NCBI GenBank assembly: GCA_936450465.1
Contig: OW388303.1
Span: forward strand, 9,331,021 to 9,395,020
Direction: 5' to 3'
Source of the DNA: Gibbula magus
Lineage: Eukaryota > Mollusca > Gastropoda > Trochida > Trochidae
Length of the DNA: 64,000 bases
Shown: positions 1 to 21,030 of the stretch, one piece after another
Layout of the letters: every line of letters begins with the position of its first letter
How positions within the stretch are numbered: the first letter of the stretch is position 1
Position numbers and translations under genes: made by a program
Notes under the pieces: generated by a model
What the model was told of the DNA's origin: nothing
Seen by the model: the letters and a program-made list of their open reading frames with translations, nothing else
Databases searched by the model: none

Positions 1-759
1 TCATTTTTCATAATTAAAAAGATGTTTCATGACATGGTAAACGTATTTCATTGTTCACATTTATAATCTTATATTCTAAATATTTTTGGATCAAATGATC
101 ATTGCTTGATAGGTTGACACGTGATGTTTGTTTTGATGACAACCTCCATTACAGCGATGACAGCTCTGCGCCAATCAGCACACGTGTGATCACCTGGGAG
201 CCGCCATCTTTGACATAACTCCGTACTTGCATGCTTTGCCGCATTTTTGTTAGAGACAATTTCATTGGAAGAAAATTGGAAAAATAAATATGAACATGCT
301 GCAACTTCAAATGTCTTTATAAAGCCATAGAATAACAACTATTGCCCATAACTGACTACAGAATTAAATGTTTTGTTGAAATAATAGACCTTTTCTTGCT
401 GTTTGTATGTGATCTATTTTTAGTATTAATCACGGCGACCAATCAAAATAGTCGTTCTTTAAGCTTTGGGATGTGTACATGAGTGTGACGTCAAACTTCA
501 TTCACATGGCTTGGCGAACTTCATCATTGCACAATTTGGTGTAAAAGTTCTATATACAGTAATTTGACAAGTTTTACTTATTTCGTATGTGAGTATTTTG
601 AAAGCAAGACTTATATAGAAGTGACTGAGGTGTCGTTTGGGACCAAAACGCCGTTTCTGGGGCGAAATTAGAACGTAAACCCTTCACCATACGGGAAGGG
701 GACGACACGCGTGACGAAGTTATTTCCGCTGTGTCTACCTGTTACATTCAGCAATAAAC
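1..759 (+). promoter_or_regulatory. 5' flank and probable promoter of ETF1
   Basis: No coding exon is recognised here. The stretch holds motifs common in housekeeping promoters: CCAAT boxes at 171-175 and 439-443, an E-box CACGTG at 181-186, a YY1-like GCCGCCATCTT at 200-210 (reads AAGATGGCGGC on the minus strand) and a perfect CRE palindrome TGACGTCA at 486-493. There is no convincing TATA box close to the start codon. The exact transcription start cannot be read from sequence; the 5' UTR probably lies within about the last 200 bases. The minus-strand YY1 site leaves open a divergent gene to the left of the window. Confidence 0.5.
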
Positions 760-10598
<9,839 letters not shown>

Positions 10599-10867
10599 AT
10601 TGACTGACCCATCACTTACTGACTGAGGAAGCAGTTGGCCTCTTTGACTTGAGATGATGTGTTTGACTATGTCAAGAAGTTAACTCAGGATCTGTCTGTA
10701 CATTACCCAGATCTACAATGGACCGGGCAGGAAACAGTTGGCCAGCCAAGTCCATTTTGGTTCATAGGGGAGGAGGTCACTTTGTAACACCCTTCACTAC
10801 CTATCAGCTGTTCGTATGTTACACTAACATGTGGACACTGAACTGGAACTTTTTGTATTATAATAAA
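10599..10867 (+). terminator. ETF1 3' UTR with poly(A) signal AATAAA at 10862-10867
   Basis: The stop codon at 10596-10598 is followed by 3' UTR-like sequence. The first canonical AATAAA is at 10862-10867, with T/GT-rich sequence (GTGTTTTGCATGTG) about 30-50 bases downstream. Later A-rich signals exist, so longer 3' UTRs are possible. Confidence 0.6.
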
Positions 10868-12880
10868 CCAGTTCCAAATGTGAGAAATTAATTTAATATC
10901 AAATGTGTTTTGCATGTGAAAGAATAGGAAGCTTTTGTTAACCGATGAATATAAGTTTATGCATCACAGGAGAACAGTGATAGTTCTTTTCGGTGAACTC
11001 AAATTTATCTGATTATGACTTTTAAATCTTGTCAACTGATGAAGTCCATCTTAAATAGAAATTTATTGCATGTTATGAATTATAATATTCATTGTGGTTC
11101 TTGCGACTGAATGATTTATGCAAGGTTTTGGCTTCTTGACTCGACACCAGTATTTTTATTTCCATTTGGAGTTTCTCAATCGAAAATCATAAATGAGAAA
11201 TTAACCATCTTCATTGTTTAGGTGTTGGCTACCATTTCATCATTCATGTCTATTGAATAATTATACGCAGGCAAAGGTCAAATGAATTATCAGTTTTGAT
11301 GCATGTGCTGTATCAACATAAGCTTCTAAGTGTCTTTCACTGATTCATGTTGAACATGCGATTCTCATTCTTTCCAAATGTTTGCTATTGAATTCTTTTA
11401 TTGTATAGGTTTTAACAAATCGGCCTAGCGACAACAAATGACCTCGTAAAAAATTCTTTTTATGAATTGTTAGTCATCTGCCAAAAAGGGAGATAACTGA
11501 CGATGTGTTGGTATTTAGCTTGGAACAGAGGAAACACATGTTAATTATTTATTACTGATCTTTCAGTTCTTTTATTAATTATGTTACTAAATGAAATTTC
11601 CTGTTGTGAAGTTTTGTTACATAGATACCTGAAATATCCATTTATTAAACACAGGATTTATGCAAAATTCTTGTTTGGCTTCCACATTTACTGTGTTTTC
11701 TTCAACAGAGTTTAACAGAAATAATGATATGAACTTCTTGTTACTGCGAGCGCATGTTGTAGCTCCTTAGACCTTTCATAAGGGTATCTTAAAAAATAAT
11801 TTATAAAATCTTGCTTCATTAGGGATTGTGTTACTAGAAACATGCATCTTTAGTTCTACAATCCTAGCTTGGAAGCCTTGGCACACCTTGATATATGCAT
11901 TTTTGATGCTCTGAAAATGCACTTTTGGGTAAATTTATTTTTGGTACGTGAAAAACAAGTGAAGCCAATGTTCATCTCATCAGCAGAGATTCTTTTGTAA
12001 TTCAATTCACAAATAAAGGGCAATGAAAGGTGGCTGTTTGCTGTTGTGTTTCATCCGGAATATAGGCTTGGTTTCTGATTGTTTGTAGCATGATGGCATT
12101 GATTCCTTTCCCAATGTTGTGACTTGGTCAGGATGATAATGTTTATAATAGCGTTCAGGGGGAGGTGCTAACCACGTAAAATATACATGAATACGGTATG
12201 TGTACACAAATGTGGATCAAATAAATGATTCATGGCGGTACACAAGGGTCAGACGGGTCTGATGAAGCAGCCGGTTGAATTCTTTAATGTGTTACCTTTG
12301 TGTTTTGACGGTACCCTCCCCCCCGGAACGGAAGCGTTCCGATTATCGAGGCCTGACTGTAGTACTTTCCTAATACCATTCCCCACAAGATAACTAGGCA
12401 AATTTACTGAAACAAGTATGTGAGTTATAATTAAATATATAACTAGGCAAATTTACTGAAACAAGTATGTGAGTTATAATTAAAGTCACAAATGTTCATT
12501 AATGGCTGCCAGAGAAGCTGATGGGGACAAAAAGTGCATATTGAAACGGGAAAAAATACATAAACCCACATGCAAAAGTAAGAACAAGTCAATTTGAGTG
12601 GAAATGGAAGTGTACGACACTTTGCAGGTGATTGCAGCCTCAATCTAAAAGAGATCTGTTCCCAAATTTGACCAGTAAGATACACTTCATTGCTTTCTGC
12701 TCATGGAAATGTGTTTTTTCATTGCAGTAAGTTTGTAAGTAAGCTTTGTAAGTAAGCTTGAACTGGGCAGCATGACTTTGTACTGCAGTGAAACCATAAT
12801 CTACATGGAATTAGGCAATGAGCTTTGTATTTTTCTTTAATTTCACTGTTTAAATTTATAAAATAACACTTTTGGGCTAA
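10868..12880. other. Spacer between convergent ETF1 and FAHD1, with small repeats
   Basis: AT-rich, no gene seen. It contains AAAGGGAGATAACT (about 11486), a word I know as common in mollusc genomes. At about 12301-12355 there is a transposon-end-like stretch: a hairpin GGAACGGAAGCGTTCC and, read on the minus strand, CAGTCAGGCCTCGATAAT next to TA. A 49-bp unit (AACTAGGCAAATTTACTGAA) is duplicated in tandem at 12390-12485. The rest could be extended ETF1 3' UTR. Confidence 0.5.
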
Positions 12881-12889
12881 AAGCTTATC

Positions 12890-13045
12890 GCTGTTTCAGT
12901 GCAGTACCACCCATGATGGTTTGCTAGTTTTCACCTTTATCAATTATGCATCGCCAAAATGGTGTCGCAGGCTTTCTCCCTGCAATAATACTGGTAGCCG
13001 TGAAATACTCAGAAAGCGACATTAAACCCCAAATTGCTTGCCTAG
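12890..13045 (+). repeat. SINE-like repeat copy, 5'-truncated
   Basis: CAGTGCAGTACCACCCATGATGG, GCTTTCTCCCTGCAATAATACTGG and GACATTAAACCCCAAATTGCTTGCC match the copy at 13160-13367 block by block. The CACT tail has decayed. Confidence 0.6.
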
Positions 13046-13159
13046 GGATAGACAATCAATGTTTAACATTGTCTGTGGGTTATGAAGAGTGCAAAAGCCT
13101 GTTCAGATATAATTATAAACAGGATAACTTGAACCCATAATTCTTTTTCCTTTTGAGGA

Positions 13160-13367
13160 ATCTGTTCACTGAAAAATGCTACACTGAATTTCAGCGTAGT
13201 ACCACCCATGGTTCGCTAGTTCCAGCCGCTGCTCGCAGGTTTCACCGCAGTGCATAGCCACATGGCGTTGCGGGCTTTCTCCGTGCCATAATACTAGCAG
13301 CCGCGATATAAGTGAAATATTCTTGAAAGCGGCGTTAAACCCCAACTCACTCACTCACTCACTCACT
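13160..13367 (+). repeat. SINE-like repeat with (ACTC)n tail
   Basis: The cleanest copy of the family. The body runs from GAATTTCAGCGTAGTACCACC to GCGGCGTTAAACCCCAACTC and ends in a tract of CACT units. The fuller minus-strand copy at 56280-56590 shows a tRNA-like head for the same family. The tail style is one I associate with vetigastropod genomes. Confidence 0.65.
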
Positions 13368-13384
13368 GAAAAATGATTGAAAGA

Positions 13385-13840
13385 TTATTTGATTTTCATT
13401 TATTGTTAAAAACAATTACAATATGTAGACTCTGATTAGCATTCTTTGATCTATCTAAACAAAATTAAAAAGTAATCGAACCATATCATCAATCTGTTTG
13501 AAGAACACAAAGTGTTGCATCCATAAAAATTCCTTCCCAAATCAATCCGCTCTTACATAAAACTCTATCTTACATTCATCATCTCCTCTGTTCAACTGAA
13601 AATTTTATAGTGGTCAGTGCATTTATCATATAACTCAAATGCATTATTGCAATTACAATATTAAAATTTTTTAATAAGTTATCAAACCGTATCATCACTT
13701 CGTTTAAAGACCAATTATGATAATTAAAACATGAAAGTCACATCCATAAAAATATCCTCAAATCAATCCGCTCTTACATCCAACTCAATCTAATTCTAAC
13801 ATTCATCGTCACCTCTGTTCGACTGAAAATTTTATAGTGG
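13385..13840. repeat. About 227-bp tandem duplication covering the 3' end of FAHD1
   Basis: The block with CATCCATAAAAAT, AATCAATCCGCTCTTACAT and CTGAAAATTTTATAGTGG occurs twice, offset by about 227 bases (for example 13608-13613 and 13835-13840). The right copy contains the genuine last FAHD1 codons and stop. The left copy, in the 3' UTR, repeats the same final codons (TTIKFSVEQR on the minus strand) as a non-coding relic. The copies differ by small indels. Confidence 0.85.
13399..13404 (-). terminator. Candidate poly(A) signal of FAHD1
   Basis: TTTATT on the plus strand reads AATAAA on the minus strand, about 405 nt after the FAHD1 stop codon. The resulting 3' UTR would include the relic duplicate of the last codons. 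Confidence 0.45.
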
Positions 13841-16800
13841 TAAGATCTCCAATGCCTGCCTCCATTACGTCCCCTTTGACGACGGGACCGACACCAGATG
13901 GCGTCCCTGTCAACAAGAGGTCACCGGGTTCAAGTGTGAAGTACTGACTGACATAACTGATCAGATACGGTACAGAGAAAATCATGTCCTTCGTTGAACC
14001 ATCCTGTTTGGTCTTTTCGTTGACCTTCAACCACAGATTTAAATCCCCTGGATTTTGAATTTTACTTTTTTCGATAAATTCTCCAACCGGACAGGAGGTG
14101 TCGAAACCTTTGGCCATCGTCCAGGGTTGTCCTTTCTTCTTAGCCTCATCTTGAAAATCTCTGGCCGTCATGTCCAGAGCGAGAACATAACCACCAACGT
14201 AATTCATAGCTTCAGACTCGCTGATGTCACTGCCTTTCTCCCCGATAACAATTCCTAGTTCAACTTCATGGTGAAGCGAGCTGCAGTCTTTGGGAATCTG
14301 AAAAAGTTAAGGATTCTCAAATTTGATTTTATTTGTTCCCTTTAAACCATTTTAATTCTGTTTCAACCTTAATTGTTTACAAAAGACATCAATTGTAATG
14401 TTGGCTTAACACTCTTTAAATAAGGGTTATAATAACTGGACCCTTGTAAATGTATATTTTATGAGTGCTTCAAAATATTTGATTTTCTACTATTCCAATT
14501 CATTTTCCCGAGGCTTTGTTCTCCTCGTACAACCACAACCAGCGTATGAAATTAGCTGGAAAAGTACCTTGTCCAAAAAATTGTTTTTGTCAATATAAAT
14601 GATGAAATTACAGAAAAAGTTACCAGCCCAAACCAGGCATTGACAATTTCTAGGCTGCTGGACGGGCCTTATTCCATACACTGCTACACCTCTGTTTTAA
14701 ACAATATAACTTACTCATCAATAACTGAAAATAATATTGCATAACTTTAATGAGCATCATATTTGAAATAAAGTTGGGTTTTTTTTCTTCCCAAAAATGC
14801 CTACCTTAACTATTTGAATTCAGTTCAGTTTGACTAAACATGTTATTTATTTGGTTTTAACTAAATGTTTATTACTATTTACATTGTATAAAATAAGTCT
14901 AACAGCCCATGATCTGAAAACTTGTAACTTCTGTTTTTCTTTAATTTTGCCAAATCAAAACTGTCAAAATTACACTCTTGGACTGTTAACTTTCAGGCTT
15001 ACTTCATCCACTGAAGGACTTATATCGTTCTTTAAGTCCTTGATCGACTAGCTGTTACTGTATGTAATAAAGTGTGTACCTTGACAGCACCTCCAGCTGT
15101 GATGTAGGCTGTGGAGGGTTTCAGGAAGAGGATTGGCTTCTTCGGTACCGGGTTACCTAACTCTGCTGCATGCTCACTGAAAAACATAAATTCTTTGTCA
15201 CAAACATTCTTTTCACACAGAGGTTACTCCCTTCAGATTTCCGATCCTACCCTCTGTTGTTGTTTTGCTTGAAATCGGGAGCAGAACCAAAATCCCCTAG
15301 CGGTGGAAAGACAAATCTCATACCGTGTCCCTGCATCTTAACCAATGAAAACTCATCTCTAATTGCCAATTGGCCATGTTGACCGGGTGACTTCAAAGAT
15401 CTTGGCATTTTACTATGAAGGGTCTTGCTCATTAGCATATGTCATTCGAATATGTCTGATGTAAATAACGCAAATGAACTGTTTTTGGTATTTGTGTCTG
15501 ATTTGGTCTTCTTTATTTACAAGTATGTTTATGATCAACAGTTTTCACAAAACCAAAAATAGCATATTTCGAGGAAAACAAAGAAAACACAGGAAAACGA
15601 GAAAACGTTGGCCTTACGTTTATTTTATCATTATGACGTGTCTTTGGGAAATGTCATTTTTACAACGGCGTCGCTGATTGCACAACTATATTCAATTGCA
15701 ACCAATCACGACACTCCCTTTCCGCTCCCGATTTCAAGCGAAAAACAACAGAGGGTAGGATCGGAAATCTGAAGGGAGTAACCTCTGTGGGAAGAGAATG
15801 GGTCACAAATAAACTACTTTCAAACCGTAATATTTCAATGAAGTTCTTGGTGCACTTTCACTTATTGGTGTGTTCTGCTTTTCTGATAGGGCTGGGACGG
15901 GTAACCCGGATACCCGGGACGGGTGGGTATTGAGTAGGACCCGGGTACCCATCACACTACCCGTACCCGTTTTTATCATGTGACTAATCATAAAACAGTT
16001 TTATTTGCTATTCTTTCATTTCAAGATTACAATGTATTTGAAGATTCTAACATAATATTAAAATGATCAAGTTGTCATTCATAATAAATTTGATTGAAAT
16101 AGCCATGGGTCTCTATGCTTTAAGGTTTCTAGCCCCATGTTCCAGCAAACCAGTTGAATAAAGTAGTACAAAATCTTACAATTAGATGTTGGAGATCAAC
16201 AAAACGGGTATCCGGGTAGGGTAGGGTAACAGATGGTCGGGTACCTGGGTAGGAAATATCTACCCGTCCCAGCCCTATTTTCTGACATAAAAAATAGAAC
16301 CTAGCTTCTCATCAGAATCTTCAAATCAGTTCACCCTTTTCTCTGTGAGTTTTCATGCAGAGAGCACACAATACCATCTTGCAAATAGAAGTCAAATTTG
16401 TATTACAATTCTTTCTAAACAGGAATAATTAAAACGTTGAAGAATGAAACAGGATTGCAAAAAAGTGGGAAAACGGCGATATAATTGGCACTTATAAGAA
16501 GACAACAAATTAAACGGATGTTTCTGTTAGCTACTATATTAAAACCGTATTAAAATAAGATAACAAACATCAAATTGGTTAAAATATTTATATTGCAGTG
16601 GTAATACATTGAGATTGGGCGTTCTAACCCTATTTCGTTTCCACAAAAGAATCCCTCTGTCCCTTTAACTTTAAGACCAAAGATGCCAGGTCAACCTTGA
16701 CCTCAAACACACATTTCGTGACATTGCAAAGCATCCGTGTAAAGATGATAGCATGTTTCGTTTAACTTTCCTAACCAGGTCGATCTGTATCGAGGAGTTG

Positions 16801-16896
16801 AAATGAAAACTCTCTCTCATCCTACCTGTAATTTCTACCGACACAGATTATCTTCTTCCCAAACTCCATGAACCTGGCAAGTTTGTTAGATGACAT
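13809..16896 (-). CDS. FAHD1: Acylpyruvase / oxaloacetate decarboxylase FAHD1, 3 exons
   Basis: Member of the fumarylacetoacetate hydrolase superfamily. Known relatives are mitochondrial, Mg2+-dependent, and decarboxylate oxaloacetate or hydrolyse acylpyruvates. Exons in order of translation are 16896-16826, 15176-15080 and 14297-13809 on the minus strand, all GT-AG. The total is 657 nt, 218 residues, close to human length (about 220). Recognisable blocks are IICVGRNYSEHA (16-27), PILFLKPSTAY (38-48), HHEVELGIVIG (65-75) with metal ligands Glu67 and Glu69, ALDMTARD (96-103) with ligand Asp98, the catalytic-loop lysine at 119 (KGQPWTMAKGF) and LLTGTPSGVGPV near the end. The spacing equals the human E71/E73/D102/K123 set minus four. 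The start ATG gives an N terminus (MSSNKLARFMEFGKK) equivalent to the vertebrate one, short, basic and without a long presequence. It is convergent with ETF1. Intron 1 carries two transposon-like insertions. Confidence 0.97.
15216..15789. mobile_element. 574-bp element with about 70-bp terminal inverted repeats, FAHD1 intron 1
   Basis: The left end CACAGAGGTTACTCCCTTCA (15216 on) is repeated inverted at the right end. The match runs for about 70 bp with few mismatches, through GATTTCCGATCCTACCCTCTG and GCTTGAAATCGGGAGC. The interior has no transposase. A clear target duplication is not visible. A short relic of the ends (CAGAGGTTA and GTAACCTCTTTGG) appears at 56597-56640. Confidence 0.85.
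15879..16285. mobile_element. hAT-type MITE with perfect 8-bp target duplication, FAHD1 intron 1
   Basis: The element itself is 15887-16277 (391 bp), starting TAGGGCTGGGACGGGTA and ending with its exact inverse. It is flanked on both sides by TTTTCTGA (15879-15886 and 16278-16285). An 8-bp duplication with these ends is diagnostic of the hAT superfamily. The subterminal parts are rich in ACCCG/CGGGT words. No transposase is encoded. The intact duplication suggests a fairly recent insertion. Confidence 0.9.
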
Positions 16897-17094
16897 TGTT
16901 GATATTTATAATACGTAACCACTAAAAACAGCTGATAGTAACAGTAGTGTGAGGAGGGGCACCTGCTGGAAATGTTTAGAGTTATCCGCCCTTGATCCAG
17001 AGTTAAGTTGATTGGAGTTCTTTCCCTTACACCATTTGATGTTGGCTGGCAAAGTTAAAGTGTAATCGAAAAAAAATAATTTGTGGTCCTTATA

Positions 17095-17205
17095 CCCTAC
17101 CCTACCCTACCATGGCATTGTATACCATTCTACACCACGCCACGCCACACCACACCACACCACACCATACCATACCACACCACACCACACCACACCATAC
17201 CTACA
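17095..17205. repeat. CCTAC / ACACC pentanucleotide microsatellite
   Basis: Runs of CCTAC and of ACACC with ACCAT variants. The reading frame through it is a low-complexity artefact. Confidence 0.9.
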
Positions 17206-18044
17206 TATCATTCCTTACCAGGGATACCGTATTATAAACGATTCAAGTAGGTTGATATTACAGAGAGAGAGAGAGATAAATAGTTTATTAAAGTGTCACG
17301 CATAGAACTCATCAAGTTTGTACAATATAAAACACTATGTAAGAGTAAATGCCCAGCCAAATTGGTTTATGAAACACATACAACAGCTTTAAAACAGATT
17401 ATCAACAAAAACCGAATATATAAGTTATAAGTAATTTAAAATGATAATTAAGATAGTTCTAAGAAATAAAACGTCGTATATAACACGATCTTCTTTTAAA
17501 CATTTGTTGGAGCGTAATAGCTAAAAGTTGTTGTAAATGGTCACGTTTAAGAATATACGAAAGTTTAGAAACTCTGTCTATATATATAAAATCTTTCAGC
17601 TGCTAAAAATAACTTAAATCTCAGGTCCGAATAAATTACGATTAAGTCACACATTTTGTCACTGGTAACTGAATGCTAGAATTTGATTTTACTAACCGAT
17701 TGACATAAGTTCAATGCCTTTGAATTGTACGTGTAGAACATAGGCAGTTGATTGAACGAATTTGGGGAAAATCACCTGGAAGATGCTCTTTGAATACACA
17801 GCATGATTTCAAGCCTGGAACTGATGCTTACAAATGTAATGGAATACTATGAGCATATCCTCGATCAAAGTAGAAAGCTGGGATTTTCAATTTCATGCAT
17901 GGAAACATGGCATGGTATCGTAACTGTCTGTCTAAAGTGTAGCTCTGAAACTAATTAAATTAAATCTGAAATTAATACCTTTCAGCTAATTAGCAGCATG
18001 TCACAATAACATTTTCTTAGTCGCGAGGTTTTAGATTATGCATA

Positions 18045-19179
18045 CAGTGGAACACTGGTATACCACGAAGTAATGCCCATTTCGGGATACAATATGGGCA
18101 TATGTCCCCCAAAATAATCAGTACCCATACAACGTTCAGAACTACAGTTGATAAATCTAACTCCTTTCAGGGTCACATAAAACCATATTTAGCTATTTAT
18201 TTTCTGTCTCAGTGATAAAGACATGCAGATGGCAGAGAAGGAAAATTCCAATAAAATGATATTTGCTTATGTTCTACTTTAGTGACAAAGGCACATAAAA
18301 CCATATTTAAGCTATTTATTTTCTGTCTCAGTGATAAAGACATGCAGATGGCAGAGAAGGAAAATTCCAATAAAATGATATTTGCTTATGTTCTACTTCA
18401 GTGACAAAAAGGAATACAGTACAGATGACAGAAAAGTGTACCATTGAATAAATGTATGACAGTGTCGTTCTAATTTTCACATCAAGTGTAATACATCCAG
18501 ATATGAAAAAGCTAGGTTTGAATTTGAAATCTAATGTGTATATTCAAAACCATAATCGATAATCTTGAAAATCATTGCAGTATATAAGACTATGGTCGAA
18601 TGGTCGCCAAACTTCCCGGCAAATTTATAAACAAAGAATGGTCTTGGTCATTTCATGAAGGGTAGCAAGTATACAACTAAAACTAAAAATTGGTTGATAC
18701 TTGATACTTAATATTTATATTTAAGACATAATAAACAAACAAGATTTATTATAAAAATACTCTGTTACTTGTACATAGGTTTAGAAAGATACTATTAATT
18801 CAATGTAAATAATTCGTAGACAAGTTCATATCCCTACTAAGAAATGGACTGCTTATAGATGTACATTCTAGATCTGTAACTCGTTTCATATTCCATATTT
18901 GGATTGAGTTATGTCCAAGCTAAATTCTCGCATTTTCATTAACATCAGTATATAAACCAACTTGACCATATAAGCTTCATAATTTTTACATTTGTTGGTA
19001 TAAACTACATCTGATATCATCTAGTCAATCTTTTATTTGGTTGCATTGTACGATTTTAACTGAAATTTGTGGCTGTTATAATTAAAGTCGCCGATTCGAC
19101 TAAGGCTGGTGTCACTGTTCACTTGTAATGTGGTATAAAACTTGTCCCTCAGGTACCACGACATATCGGTGTTCCACTG
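18045..19179. mobile_element. Probable pogo/Tigger-like non-autonomous element
   Basis: The left end is TA followed by CAGTGGAACACTGGTAT (18045 on). The right end, on the minus strand, reads CAGTGGAACACCGATAT (ending at 19179). CAGTGGAAC ends and an adjacent TA fit the pogo/Tigger branch of Tc1/mariner, although the right flank is CA rather than TA. The 1135-bp body has no transposase. It contains a 118-bp direct tandem duplication (18174-18291 and 18292-18409), nearly identical. Confidence 0.6.
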
Positions 19180-20440
19180 CAGTTGTTGTTTCTTGTTTCG
19201 GGCACGACATCACGTTTAATGTAACAACTTGCACAAAGTGACCTAACTTAATGTGAAATTAATGTGATCTTTTATCGAGTCCTCGAGTCCAAGAAAATGG
19301 ACTCGAGTCAAGCTAAACCCGACTCGTACTCGAGTACTCGAGTACCCGTGGAAGCCCTATTTGCAGTAAGCAACCCTTTTACAGGAAATATTAAATACAG
19401 AGGTTTGAAAAGCCTTCTTATCTGGAAATGTTATTAAATACATATCGTGTATAACAACAATAGTAGATTAATCTATCAATTTCAGTTCAATTTATCAATC
19501 AAAGTAGTTCTGCACCATGACTATGAATTACTACTTAAAACCTTTATTTAAATTTGTCTAAAATTAGTTGTCTCCATTATGGAGTATGCATCTCTTGCAG
19601 TCTTTATATAAAATCTCACTGCACCTTTAACGTTCTAATGAAAGTACAGACTTTAGTGTGTTAACTTTATTGACATAAAGTATTTCTTTTTAATTCGTTT
19701 GTGGGTGAATTGACATTCCGGGTTCACATCGTCATCTTTTCTAAAAGACTACGGACCAATCAAATCTGTCCTTAAACCTGATCGTATCCGTATTCTATGC
19801 AAATTTCGCTGTTTAAGTCGTAAGTTGGACAACAGTACAACAGCGACATAATGTTCATGTATAAAGCAATGTACTTATATGTTGCAAATGTAATTTAAAT
19901 GTTACACAAGATGAATTTCATTGTTTATGCGTGTGTCCATTCTCTTCTGTACTAGAAAGCTGTATATACCTTGCTAATACCATTATACTTTTTCATCAGA
20001 ATATACATTCAAACAACTTTTAACAGCAACAATTGTATATCTAATGACGTTGATAACGATCTTTTTAAAACGCAACCGGTCTGTTTAAAATATGAAAGTA
20101 ATAACATAAATACATTGTACATTATATTCATCTAAAAAAAATGTTTTAATTATTGTACCAGTGATCATGAGGCCTTAAATATTGAAATAAAACTATTACT
20201 TTCCATTGATTTAACATTCTATTTTAGGGAATATCCCTTTTTATAGTAAACTCAAACTAAAAGCATATACCACGAATAAATTGGTTTTGTATGGCTTAGA
20301 ACATGAACATTAAATCAGTACATAAATCACTTTTTAGCTCATCTGGCCTGAAAGGCCCGATGGGCTTATGGCATGGGATGGCGTCCGTCCATCCGTCCGT
20401 CCGTCCGTCCGTCCGTCCGTCCGTAAACTTTTCGCTTTTT

Positions 20441-21030
20441 CGACTTCTTCTCCAGAACCAATGACTCCAGAGAGCTGAAATTTAATGTACAGACTCCTTG
20501 GCTGAAGGGGATACTAAATTGTAAATTTGGTGACCCTGTGACCCCAAATGTGGGTCACAGGGGTCATAACCTTAAAAGCTATTTTCATCTTCTTCTCCAG
20601 AACCAATGACTCCAGAGAGCTGAAATTTTATGTACAGACTCCTTGGCTGAAAGGGATTCTAAATTGTAGATTTGGTGACCCTGTGACCCCAAGTGTGACT
20701 CACAGGGGTCATTACCTAAAAAAAACTATTTTCATCTTCTTCTCCAGTCCCAATGAACGTAGAGAGCTGAAATTGTATGTACATACTCCTTGACTGAAGG
20801 GGATATAAAATTGTAAATTTGGTGACAGTGAGACCCCAAATATTGGGTCACAGAGGCAATGACCTAAAATGCTATTTTCATCTTCATCTCCAGTCCCAAT
20901 GGCTCTAGCGAGTTGAAATTTTATGTACAGACTCTTTGGCTGTAAGGGATTCTAAATTGTAAATTTGGTGAGTCTGTGACCCCAAATATGGGTCACAGGG
21001 ATCATAACCTAAAAGCCTATTTCAGTTTAC
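20441..21030 (+). repeat. Left 146-bp tandem array, about 4 copies
   Basis: Landmarks AGAGAGCTGAAATT recur at about 20469, 20614, 20761 and 20907. Each unit includes a palindromic TGACCCCAAAT/TGGGTCACAGGGGTCAT block and a TTTTCATCTTCTTCTCCAG block. Decayed pieces of the same unit continue at about 21775 and 22297. Confidence 0.9.
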